A stretch of DNA of 6,634 bases from Micrococcales bacterium (GCA_023252115.1 JAHEXM010000005.1:1-6634), one strand, 5' to 3'. Positions 1 to 6,268 are shown, counted from the stretch's first letter. Notes: generated by a model not told the origin, from the letters alone. Numbers and translations are program-made.

Positions 1-885
1 CAGATCGATATAGGTAGCGCCGTCTTTCAGATTCCGGGACGTACGCCTGCCCTGACCGCGATGACTGCTGCAACTCTGGACACCCTCTCGGGCGGCCGAT
101 TCCGGTTGGGCCTGGGGGTATCTGGCCCGCAGGTCTCGGAGGGTTGGCACGGAGTCAAGTTCGCCAAACCGCTGGCTCGTACCCGCGAATACGTCGACAT
201 CGTCAAACTTGCGCTGTCGCGCCAGAAGGTCAAGTACGACGGCGAGTTCTTCACATTGCCGCTACCCGACGGGCCGGGCAAGGCATTGACGTTGACCGTG
301 CATCCCGTACGGGAGGAGATTCCGTTCTACCTGGCCGCCGTGGGCCCAAAGAACCTTGAGCTTGCAGGTGAACTTTTTGACGGTTGGCTCGCGGTTTTCT
401 ATAGCCCCGAATTCGGCAAGGAATTGCTGGGCAATATTGAGGCGGGGCGAGCCAAAGTCGGCAAGACCATTGAAGGCTTTGACGTTGTTCCCACCGTCCC
501 GGTGGTGATTGGCGACGACATCGAGGAATGCGCGATGCCACTGCGCGGGTACTCGGCCCTGTATATCGGTGGTATGGGAAGCCGCGACAAGAACTTCTAC
601 AACCAGCTGGCCACGCGGATGGGGTATGACGAGGCCGCAGCCAAGATCCAGGATTTGTATCTAGACCGCAAGCAGCCCGAAGCCATGGCTGCGGTGCCGC
701 TTGAGTTCATTGACCGCACGTCGCTGATCGGGCCTCGGGACCGGATCAAGGATCGTTTGCACGCCTATGCCGAATCCGGCGTGACTACGTTGACCATCGG
801 GGTCTATGCCGGAGGGCTAGAAAAGCAAATAGAAACCGTACAAATTTTGGCCGAGTTGCTCGACGAGTCTGGGCTGGCGTCGTAG
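1..885 (+). CDS. F420-dependent LLM-class oxidoreductase, 5'-truncated by window edge
   Basis: The frame is open from the first base to the TAG at 883-885, giving 294 residues. The ATG at 61 is internal, because the preceding codons (IGSAVFQIPGRTPALTA) already read as family sequence. The luciferase-like hallmark DTLSGGRFRLGLGVSGPQVSEG follows at about window residues 27-48, then LARTREYVDIVKLAL. The C-terminal part (EFIDRTSLIGPRDRIKDRL, then GVTTLTIGVYAGG) is the usual helix and last strand of the TIM barrel. These match the Rv3520c-like group of F420-dependent oxidoreductases, soluble flavin-type enzymes that use the deazaflavin F420 for hydride transfer. The substrate cannot be told from sequence. 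Such proteins are usually about 340 residues, so roughly 45-50 N-terminal residues are missing. uppP begins 43 bases downstream on the same strand, so co-transcription is possible. Confidence 0.9.
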   Translation, partial: QIDIGSAVFQIPGRTPALTAMTAATLDTLSGGRFRLGLGVSGPQVSEGWHGVKFAKPLARTREYVDIVKLALSRQKVKYDGEFFTLPLPDGPGKALTLTVHPVREEIPFYLAAVGPKNLELAGELFDGWLAVFYSPEFGKELLGNIEAGRAKVGKTIEGFDVVPTVPVVIGDDIEECAMPLRGYSALYIGGMGSRDKNFYNQLATRMGYDEAAAKIQDLYLDRKQPEAMAAVPLEFIDRTSLIGPRDRIKDRLHAYAESGVTTLTIGVYAGGLEKQIETVQILAELLDESGLAS

Positions 886-907
886 CAGGATGTTCCCGCG
901 TCGTAGC
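877..907 (+). repeat. 10-bp direct repeat GCGTCGTAGC, two copies 21 bp apart, upstream of uppP
   Basis: Exact copies occur at 877-886 and 898-907. The first includes the last two codons and the stop of the oxidoreductase gene; the second lies in the 43-base spacer before uppP. The second copy also begins an imperfect 12-base palindrome at 901-912 (TCGTAGCTGCGA). It could be an operator-like pair or a small local duplication. The repeat itself is certain; its function is not shown. Confidence 0.5.
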
Positions 908-928
908 TGCGAGGTTTAGGACACAAGG

Positions 929-1753
929 TTGAACTGGTTAGAGGCGATTGTCCTTGGGATTGTTCAAGGGCTTACTGAGTTCTTGCCTATTTCGTCGTCG
1001 GGTCACCTGCTGGTGGTTCCGCAACTATTAGGTTGGGCAGACCCCGGCGCTTCGTTCACCGCGGTAATTCAACTCGGCACCATGGCAGCAGTACTGCTGT
1101 TCTTTTGGCGAGATGTCATCCGAATATCGTGGGCCTGGCTTCGCAGTTTATGGACCCCGTCTTTGCGCGGAGTGCTCGATGCCCGAATGGGCTGGTACAT
1201 CATTCTCGGAACGATCCCGATATCCATCCTCGGCATTGTTTTTTCGGATCAAATCAAGACGATTGCACGTGACCTGCGTTTAACAGCAACGATGTTGATC
1301 ATTTTCGGCATCATCCTGTGGGCGGCGGACAAGTTCAATCCGCAGCAACGCAAGATCGAGGAAGTCACCTGGCGACACAGCCTTTTGTACGGCTGCGCGC
1401 AAGCGTTGGCATTGATACCCGGAGTCTCGCGATCCGGCGCCACGATCACCATGGGACGGCTACTCAAGTACGACCGCGAAGCGGCGGCACGGTTTTCGTT
1501 CTTGTTGTCGATTCCGGCAATCGTGTTGTCGGGGCTCTATGAGCTCAAGGACATTGGGTCCGATGGTTCACCGGCATGGGGACCGACCATCCTTGCGACC
1601 ATCGTGGCGTTCATCGTCGGGTATCTGAGCATCGCGTGGCTTTTGCGTTACCTGACGAGTCACTCACTGTTGATCTTTGCGATTTACCGTGTCGTGGTCG
1701 GTCTCGGAATTTTTGCCCTGTTGGCCGCGGGCACCCTGAGTCCGCACAGTTAG
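929..1753 (+). CDS. uppP: Undecaprenyl-diphosphatase UppP (BacA family)
   Basis: Membrane enzyme that dephosphorylates undecaprenyl diphosphate to undecaprenyl phosphate, recycling the lipid carrier of peptidoglycan and other wall polymers; family members confer bacitracin tolerance. The 274 residues match the usual length. Signature 1 is GIVQGLTEFLPISSSGH: Q13-x3-E17 is the (E/Q)xxxE motif, and S22-S24 and H26 follow. Signature 2 is PGVSRSGATI, with R168 as the conserved arginine. Several hydrophobic helices agree with the multi-spanning family topology. The start is TTG at 929: an in-frame TAG at 917-919 excludes longer versions and no ATG or GTG lies between, while the MNWLEAIVLGIVQG beginning is typical. 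Purine-rich AGG at 918-920 gives ribosome-site spacing of 8. The gene ends 2 bases from the convergent corA stop. Confidence 0.96.
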   Translation: MNWLEAIVLGIVQGLTEFLPISSSGHLLVVPQLLGWADPGASFTAVIQLGTMAAVLLFFWRDVIRISWAWLRSLWTPSLRGVLDARMGWYIILGTIPISILGIVFSDQIKTIARDLRLTATMLIIFGIILWAADKFNPQQRKIEEVTWRHSLLYGCAQALALIPGVSRSGATITMGRLLKYDREAAARFSFLLSIPAIVLSGLYELKDIGSDGSPAWGPTILATIVAFIVGYLSIAWLLRYLTSHSLLIFAIYRVVVGLGIFALLAAGTLSPHS

Positions 1754-1772
1754 TACTACAACCAGCCGGACT
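1739..1772. terminator. Possible bidirectional stem-loop at the uppP/corA convergent junction
   Basis: AGTCCG at 1739-1744 pairs with CGGACT at 1767-1772 around a 22-base loop. The loop contains the perfect palindrome TAGTACTA (1751-1758), which carries both stop codons. No U-tract follows on either strand and the stem is short, so this is a weak candidate. It is nevertheless the only hairpin I see at a junction where two transcripts must end. Confidence 0.25.
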
Positions 1773-2778
1773 TCTTGAATGCTCGATACATAAGAGCGCA
1801 GCAAGTGGCCATGAAACCCAACACCACTGGATAACCCCAAGGCTCATGCAGTTCGGGCATATCGTCAAAGTTCATGCCATAGATTCCAGCAATCATCGTA
1901 GGCACGGCTGCCATGGCGACCCAGGCCGAAATGCGTCTCATGTCGGAGTTCTGCTGCAAGTCTTGGCGAGCAGTTTGGGCCATCAACATCGTCATCAACA
2001 AACTGTCATTCGTGTCGAGGGTGTCGGCGGCGCGCAACACATGGTCGGCGATGTCGCGGAAATAGGGACGCAGGGATTCTGGAACTCGTTGTGTCTCGTT
2101 GCGAACCAGTCGCAGTGCTGCTGGCACGAGCGGTTGAACGGCCCGTCGAATCTCGAGATTCTCGCGCTTAAGTTTGTAGATCTTCATCGAATCGTCGGAT
2201 CGGTGAGGGCTGAAGACTGATTCTTCGATGTGTTCGATATCGGCGCTAACTTCGTCAGCAACAGTCAAGTAATCGTCGACTGCCTGGTCAAGCACTGCAT
2301 GCAACAGCGCGATCGGGCCATGCTCTTCTGCTTCTTCGGTGGTCCTCAGATGGTCAAGAACCCAATTCATGCTGCCGGAGGCGCCGTGGCGAACTGTGAC
2401 CACGTAACCGGGTCCCACGAAGATTGACATTTGACCAGTCTCGATATCGCTGGTTTCTTCGATGTACTCCAAGAGTTTGAAGACCAAGAAGATGTGCTGC
2501 TGGTCGACTTCAATCTTGGCTCGCTGTTTGGGATTCGCGGCATCGTCAAGTTGCAGGTTCGACAGTTCAAAGAGTTCGCCCACGACGGCCAACTCGGTGC
2601 GTGATGGTTCGAACATTGCGAACCACACAAACGAGCCCTCATCGTCGTGACTTCGCTTGACGATTTCGTGAAGTTGGGGGATCAAGCCCGGGTCGCCAGG
2701 TATATGTCCGATGGGAAGTTCGATTCCAACTTCCGGAACCAGCTGCCCGTTGCGGAAATAGCCTTTGACTTCGATCAC
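1756..2778 (-). CDS. corA: CorA-family magnesium (cobalt) transport protein
   Basis: Pentameric inner-membrane channel family for Mg2+ (also Co2+/Ni2+). The protein has a long soluble N-terminal domain, a charged helical stretch (for example DEVSADIEHIEESVF and KIYKLKRENLEIRRAV), and two C-terminal membrane helices. The first helix ends in the diagnostic YGMN (GMN at residues 301-303), followed by the FDDMPEL loop, the second helix (WGYPVVLGFMATCCALMY) and a basic tail, KKSGWL. I chose the GTG at 2778 (340 residues), since VIEVKGYFRNGQLV looks like a family beginning. The ATG at 2865 would add 29 residues of unrelated sequence, partly antisense to the start of the phosphatase gene. The GTG choice leaves a 60-base divergent spacer. 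No convincing ribosome site is seen at either start. The gene lies on the strand opposite to all neighbours except the last one. The ion preference is inferred from the family. Confidence 0.92.
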   Translation of the reverse strand: MIEVKGYFRNGQLVPEVGIELPIGHIPGDPGLIPQLHEIVKRSHDDEGSFVWFAMFEPSRTELAVVGELFELSNLQLDDAANPKQRAKIEVDQQHIFLVFKLLEYIEETSDIETGQMSIFVGPGYVVTVRHGASGSMNWVLDHLRTTEEAEEHGPIALLHAVLDQAVDDYLTVADEVSADIEHIEESVFSPHRSDDSMKIYKLKRENLEIRRAVQPLVPAALRLVRNETQRVPESLRPYFRDIADHVLRAADTLDTNDSLLMTMLMAQTARQDLQQNSDMRRISAWVAMAAVPTMIAGIYGMNFDDMPELHEPWGYPVVLGFMATCCALMYRAFKKSGWL

Positions 2779-2799
2779 GGTTCGATTGTGTTCCAGGTG

Positions 2800-2827
2800 A
2801 GGGGCTTTTCTCCCGTTGTAGGGGCTT
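2800..2827. repeat. 8-bp direct repeat AGGGGCTT, two copies 20 bp apart, in the corA/phosphatase divergent spacer
   Basis: Copies are at 2800-2807 and 2820-2827, exactly 20 bases apart and hence on the same DNA face. The right copy runs into the TAGAGT box of the phosphatase gene, and the left copy lies about where its -35 would be. Both lie within 50 bases upstream of the corA GTG. The placement fits a regulator site serving one or both genes, but the repeat is short and chance is possible. Confidence 0.4.
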
Positions 2828-2832
2828 AGAGT
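2827..2832 (+). promoter_or_regulatory. Predicted -10 element of the histidine phosphatase gene (leaderless type)
   Basis: TAGAGT fits TANNNT and ends 6 bases before the GTG at 2839, with no good Shine-Dalgarno site in between. No recognisable -35 hexamer exists at 16-18 base spacing (the stretch there is GCTTTT-like), so an activator or a -10-dominated promoter would be required. It starts inside the second copy of the AGGGGCTT repeat. Confidence 0.4.
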
Positions 2833-2838
2833 GCAAAC

Positions 2839-3588
2839 GTGACCACGATTCTTTTGATAAGACACGGCCGGACAACAGCGAATGCGCGCGGGGTGTTAGC
2901 CGGTTGGACACCTGGTGTTGGCTTAGACCAAATCGGGCGGGAACAGGCTGACGCGCTGGCGGCACGCCTAGCTGACGTACCGGTGACTCACCTAGTTACC
3001 AGCCCACTTCAGCGAACAGTTGAGACAGCACGAGCCCTTGCGGTTGGGCGCAATGTCAAAACGACCCGAGACAAACGCCTTGGTGAATGCGACTACGGGG
3101 ACTGGACCAATACGTCGCTCAAGAAGCTGGCAAAGAATGCGCTGTGGGCAGCCGTGCAGGTGCACCCGTCTAGCGTCACCTTTCCCGGCGGGGAGTCGAT
3201 GCCTGAAATGCAGACACGCGCCGTGGCGGCTACCAGGGATTGGTCTGCGCGAGGCGAAACGGAAGCTGGTGACGCGGCAATTGTCGCTATCGTGTCTCAC
3301 GGTGACGTGATCAAAGCGATCCTGGCTGATGCGCTTGGCATGCACCTGGACGCGTTTCAACGCATCGTGGTTGATCCTGGTTCGTTGTCGGTGATTCGGT
3401 ATTCATCGTCACGCCCAACGGTTGAACGGGTCAACGACGTTGGCGGTTCGATCGATGGTCTGTTGCCGGCGCCAGAGCCCAAGAAGAGCAAACGGCATTC
3501 TGCTTCGCGCGCAACGTCACGCGTTCGGCGTAGCGGTTTCGACGCCGTTCTCGGTGGTGGGACAGGACCAAGCGCCCGACGCCGTTAG
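2839..3588 (+). CDS. Histidine phosphatase, MSMEG_4193 / Rv2135c-like family
   Basis: Member of the histidine phosphatase (phosphoglycerate mutase-like) superfamily, 249 residues. The catalytic LLIRHGRTTAN motif places the phospho-accepting histidine at residue 9, with R8 beside it. SPLQRTVETA supplies the second conserved arginine, GECDYGDW matches the family's substrate-pocket segment, and IVSHGDVIKAIL gives the second histidine at 154. The ending, a basic linker followed by FDAVLGGGTGPSARRR, is typical of the actinobacterial MSMEG_4193 subgroup. The natural substrate is not established. The GTG start gives MTTILLIRHG, the normal beginning; the GTG at 2831 is out of frame. No clear Shine-Dalgarno site is present, but TAGAGT lies 6 bases upstream and suggests a leaderless transcript. 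The gene diverges from corA and is followed after 9 bases by the DUF3090 gene. Confidence 0.92.
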   Translation: MTTILLIRHGRTTANARGVLAGWTPGVGLDQIGREQADALAARLADVPVTHLVTSPLQRTVETARALAVGRNVKTTRDKRLGECDYGDWTNTSLKKLAKNALWAAVQVHPSSVTFPGGESMPEMQTRAVAATRDWSARGETEAGDAAIVAIVSHGDVIKAILADALGMHLDAFQRIVVDPGSLSVIRYSSSRPTVERVNDVGGSIDGLLPAPEPKKSKRHSASRATSRVRRSGFDAVLGGGTGPSARRR

Positions 3589-3591
3589 GGT
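3586..3591 (+). promoter_or_regulatory. TAGGGT box before the DUF3090 gene: -10 element or ribosome site
   Basis: TAGGGT includes the TAG stop of the phosphatase gene and ends 6 bases before the DUF3090 ATG. It fits TANNNT at the same spacing as the boxes before the phosphatase and mshC genes, and no clear -35 is present. The AGGG within it is equally well placed (7 bases) as a Shine-Dalgarno site, so the two readings cannot be separated from sequence alone. Confidence 0.35.
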
Positions 3592-3597
3592 CTTTCT

Positions 3598-4158
3598 ATG
3601 CCTCGCGCAATTCATCTTTACGACCCGCCGGAGCGGTTCGTTGTCGGAACCGTGGGCGAGCCGGGCGAGCGCGCCTTCTATTTGCAAGCGACAGACGGCG
3701 TTCGCTCGACGACCGTTGCGATTGAGAAGGAGCAAGCTGAACTCCTGTCCGAAAAAGTCACTGAATTGCTTGATGAAGTTGCTCGGCGGCATCCGGAATT
3801 CACGGCCGAGATTGAATTTGCTGGGGAAGGCGAGGTCGAGGACCTCGATCCGCTCGAGACACCGATCTTGGAGGAATTCCGCGTTGGTGCGCTTGGACTT
3901 GGTTGGAATGCCGAGACCAACAAGGTGGTCATCGAAGCGCACGCCGCTGGCTCGGACTCGATTCCCGACATCGAGGACGACAGCGATGACGATGCGCCCG
4001 ACTGTCTGCGTGTACGAATCGATGCGGGCGTAGCAAAGCAGTTTGCGCGCCGTGCGGGTGCTGTTGTCGCTGCCGGTCGCCCACCGTGCCCGTTTTGTCA
4101 TTTGCCGCTTGATCCTGAAGGTCACATTTGCCCGCGGGCCAACGGATATCGCCGGTGA
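3598..4158 (+). CDS. DUF3090 family protein with C-terminal zinc-binding motif (Rv2134c-like)
   Basis: A 186-residue soluble protein that begins MPRAIHLYDPPERFVVGTVGEPGERAFYLQ, the hallmark of DUF3090, a family found mostly in Actinobacteria and without an assigned function. Residues 40-65 are a helix-rich segment (EKEQAELLSEKVTELLDEVARR). An acidic loop spans about 124-135 (IEDDSDDDAPD). The C-terminus has C164-x2-C167, H168, H176 and C178 (CPFCHLPLDPEGHICPRANG), a likely metal-binding ribbon. The ATG at 3598 has AGGG at 3587-3590 as a possible ribosome site; the same bases belong to TAGGGT at 3586-3591, which could instead be a -10 element. The SCO1664-family gene starts one base after this gene's stop, so translational coupling is likely. 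Family assignment is firm, function unknown. Confidence 0.93.
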   Translation: MPRAIHLYDPPERFVVGTVGEPGERAFYLQATDGVRSTTVAIEKEQAELLSEKVTELLDEVARRHPEFTAEIEFAGEGEVEDLDPLETPILEEFRVGALGLGWNAETNKVVIEAHAAGSDSIPDIEDDSDDDAPDCLRVRIDAGVAKQFARRAGAVVAAGRPPCPFCHLPLDPEGHICPRANGYRR

Positions 4159-4159
4159 C

Positions 4160-4993
4160 GTGGCGATAGAAATCGATGCAGTCCCGTTCGATCCGGAAAC
4201 CGGTGACGCGGAGGAGCTCGCACGTGCTTTGAGTTCTGCGTCGTTGCATGTCCACGGTCAACTCGTTGATTCAAGTAACGCGGCGTTAGTTGTCACCTGC
4301 GAAGTTAGTGGCAGCAATATCCTTGCCGTGTACAAGCCGGTGGCTGGCGAGAGGCCGTTGTGGGATTTTCCAGATGGGACGCTCGCGCATCGAGAAGTGG
4401 CAACTTCCGAAGTTGCCCGTGCCTTGTCCTGGGACTGCATACCGATCACTGTCTGGCGCGAAGATGGCCCTGCCGGTCCGGGGATGTGTGAGCAATGGAT
4501 CGACACCGAAAGTCATCCGGCCCAAGTTGATGTATTTGCACCGGACAAAGTGCCGGACGGCTGGTTCACCATCGTCACCGGCGTAGACGGTGCAGGTGCC
4601 GATGTGTGTGTTGCTCACGCAGACACTGAACAACTGCGTCGCCTTGCATTGTTCGACGCGTTGGTGAACAACGCAGATCGCAAGGCGGGACATATTTTGG
4701 CAACACCGGCCGGCGGACTCTTCGGCATCGATCATGGCGTCACGTTTAACGAACACGAAAAGTTGCGCACTGTGCTCTGGGGATTCGCCGGGCGAGAGGT
4801 TTCAGCTCAGTTACTCGGTGAATTGGATGTAGGGCTTGAGCTGCTTGAATCAGACCTCGGACGACAACTTGCAGACCACTTGACTCCTGACGAGATCGCG
4901 GCCACCCAGCAACGCGCGCGGCGGCTGCTGAAAGCGGGGACGTTTCCGCTGCCCAGCAGGGATTGGCCTGCCATTCCTTGGCCGGTTATCTAG
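4160..4993 (+). CDS. SCO1664-family protein, distant PI3/PI4-kinase-like
   Basis: A 277-residue conserved actinobacterial protein of unknown function. Visible kinase-like elements are K59 in AVYKPVAGERPLWDFPDGT, E79 in LAHREVATSEVARAL, a catalytic-loop-like NNADRKAGH (D173, R174, H178), and a metal-loop-like GIDHG (D191). These fit the distant resemblance to phosphatidylinositol 3-/4-kinases known for the family; activity is not shown here. Start: the frame stays open upstream to an ATG at 4043, but that part overlaps the zinc-motif end of DUF3090. GTG 4160, one base past the DUF3090 stop, gives a near-typical length. The GTG at 4155 meets a TAG after four codons. No good ribosome site is seen, so coupled translation is likely. 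The end of the gene carries the -35-like box of the mshC promoter. Confidence 0.9.
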   Translation: MAIEIDAVPFDPETGDAEELARALSSASLHVHGQLVDSSNAALVVTCEVSGSNILAVYKPVAGERPLWDFPDGTLAHREVATSEVARALSWDCIPITVWREDGPAGPGMCEQWIDTESHPAQVDVFAPDKVPDGWFTIVTGVDGAGADVCVAHADTEQLRRLALFDALVNNADRKAGHILATPAGGLFGIDHGVTFNEHEKLRTVLWGFAGREVSAQLLGELDVGLELLESDLGRQLADHLTPDEIAATQQRARRLLKAGTFPLPSRDWPAIPWPVI

Positions 4994-5006
4994 GTGCCGA
5001 TAGGCT
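4978..5006 (+). promoter_or_regulatory. Predicted promoter of mshC (leaderless type)
   Basis: TTGGCC at 4978-4983 (resembles the -35 consensus TTGACA at four of six positions), a 17-base spacer, then TAGGCT at 5001-5006 (fits actinobacterial TANNNT), then 6 bases before the ATG. Transcription would begin at or next to the start codon, giving a leaderless mRNA. The -35 box lies inside the last codons of the SCO1664-family gene. The alternative is that AGG at 5002-5004 serves as a weak ribosome site within a read-through transcript. Confidence 0.55.
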
Positions 5007-5012
5007 GCAACG

Positions 5013-6239
5013 ATGCGCGCGTGGCCGGGACCAAACGTTCCCAAGCTTCCGGGTGAGCCTGTTCCGTTGCGCCTCTTCGACACGTCGGCTGGCGAGATTC
5101 GGCCGAGCGCGCTCGGTCCCGGTGCCGGGATGTACGTCTGCGGAATCACGCCTTACGACGCAACCCACCTTGGGCACGCTTTCACCTACCTGGCGTTCGA
5201 TCTGGTCAACCGGCAGTGGCGCGACAACGGGTTCGCTGTCAAGTACGTACAAAACGTGACTGATGTTGACGATCCACTACTCGAACGGGCAACGGCAACT
5301 GGTGTCGACTGGACAGAATTGGCTGCCGATCAAATCGAGCTGTACCGAGATGACATGACTGCGCTTCGCATACTTCCACCGGACGCTTACGTGGGCGTTG
5401 TCGAAGAGATGGACATGGTGGTTGAACGCATCGTCGAACTAGACCAACGCGGCGCGGTCTACAGCATTGACGGTGACTTGTATTTCTCGGTGAAGTCGGA
5501 TCCGAACTACGGCAAAGTCAGCGGGTTCGACACCGAAACACAGCTTGCGTTATTTGCCGAGCGTGGGGGCGACCCTGACCGCGAGGGCAAGAAGGACCCG
5601 CTTGATTGTTTGCTCTGGCGCGCTGCCCGCGATGGTGAACCGTCATGGCCGAGCCCGTTGGGAGCGGGTCGGCCTGGCTGGCACATGGAGTGCGTCGCAA
5701 TCGCGCTCGATCATCTGGGAATGGGTTTTGATGTTCAAGGTGGCGGCAGCGACCTGGTCTTTCCGCATCATGAAATGGGGGCATCGGAAGCACAGGTGTT
5801 GACCGAGAAGTGGCCGTACGCTCAGCACTACGTGCACGCCGGCATGGTTGGGTATGAGGGCGAAAAGATGAGCAAGTCGCGCGGCAACCTGGTGTTCGTT
5901 TCCCGACTGAGAAACGAAGGTCATGACCCGATGGCCGTTCGCATGGCGTTACTCAACCACCACTATCGCAGTGACTGGGAGTGGACCGACCAAGATTTGG
6001 TCGACGGGCAAGCTCGACTGGATCGCTGGCGTGCGGCGGTGTCCCCGCCAACCGGCCCGCATGCGGAAAAGTATTTGAGAGAGATCCGTACTGCGCTGGC
6101 CAACGATCTCGACACGGTTGAAGCGCTTGCACTGTTTGACGCGTGGGCGCGCGAGCAGCTGACCAGTGGCGGATCTGACGACGGTGCAGTTGGAGTCATG
6201 AGTCGTGCATCGGATTCGCTGTTCGGCGTCGCGCTTTAA
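5013..6239 (+). CDS. mshC: L-cysteine:1D-myo-inositol 2-amino-2-deoxy-alpha-D-glucopyranoside ligase
   Basis: Catalyses ATP-dependent ligation of cysteine to GlcN-Ins, giving Cys-GlcN-Ins, AMP and diphosphate; MshD then acetylates the product to mycothiol. The 408 residues are close to the family's usual ~412. The fold is that of class I cysteinyl-tRNA synthetase: [18 protein letters not shown] has C43, T46 and the HLGH box at 52-55; WHMEC has W223 and C227; [11 protein letters not shown] has H252; [11 protein letters not shown] has KMSKS at 285-289. C43, C227 and H252 fit the zinc site that binds the cysteine substrate. The [18 protein letters not shown] beginning and the short C-terminus without a tRNA anticodon-binding domain separate it from CysS. 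The ATG at 5013 lies 19 bases after the SCO1664 stop. A promoter-like TTGGCC/TAGGCT pair lies immediately upstream, so mshC may be transcribed by itself as well as by read-through. Confidence 0.96.
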   Translation: MRAWPGPNVPKLPGEPVPLRLFDTSAGEIRPSALGPGAGMYVCGITPYDATHLGHAFTYLAFDLVNRQWRDNGFAVKYVQNVTDVDDPLLERATATGVDWTELAADQIELYRDDMTALRILPPDAYVGVVEEMDMVVERIVELDQRGAVYSIDGDLYFSVKSDPNYGKVSGFDTETQLALFAERGGDPDREGKKDPLDCLLWRAARDGEPSWPSPLGAGRPGWHMECVAIALDHLGMGFDVQGGGSDLVFPHHEMGASEAQVLTEKWPYAQHYVHAGMVGYEGEKMSKSRGNLVFVSRLRNEGHDPMAVRMALLNHHYRSDWEWTDQDLVDGQARLDRWRAAVSPPTGPHAEKYLREIRTALANDLDTVEALALFDAWAREQLTSGGSDDGAVGVMSRASDSLFGVAL

Positions 6240-6245
6240 CCTTCA

Positions 6246-6268
6246 GCATCCCTTCCGCCTTGGGAAGC
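6246..6268. terminator. Weak stem-loop in the mshC/secreted-protein convergent spacer
   Basis: GCATCCC at 6246-6252 pairs with GGGAAGC at 6262-6268 with one A-A mismatch and a 9-base loop. It lies 6 bases after the mshC stop, in the 54-base spacer between convergent genes, where termination is expected. No T-run follows in either direction, so it is not a canonical intrinsic terminator. Confidence 0.22.

Noticed and set aside
1576..2220. 214-codon + strand open frame overlapping the end of uppP and the antisense of corA
   Set aside because: It has no recognisable motif, His/Gln-rich low-sense composition, and runs antisense to well-conserved CorA sequence including the GMN region.
2779..2790. 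CACAAT (minus strand, 6 bases before the corA GTG) as a leaderless -10 for corA
   Set aside because: The first T of TANNNT is missing and no -35-like box lies at 16-18 bases, so it is too weak to list.
2779..2865. N-terminal extension of CorA to an ATG at 2865
   Set aside because: The extra 29 residues do not resemble CorA and would be antisense to the catalytic start of the phosphatase gene. GTG 2778 fits better, though no strong ribosome site decides it.
3422..4125. Two long open frames (+ 3422-4033 and - 3517-4125) across the phosphatase/DUF3090 junction
   Set aside because: Both are Arg/Ser-rich shadows of the two real genes in other frames. The DUF3090 and phosphatase frames show clear family motifs throughout.
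4043..4159. Extension of the SCO1664-family protein to an ATG at 4043
   Set aside because: It would overlap the conserved zinc-motif end of DUF3090 by over 100 bases and adds non-family sequence.
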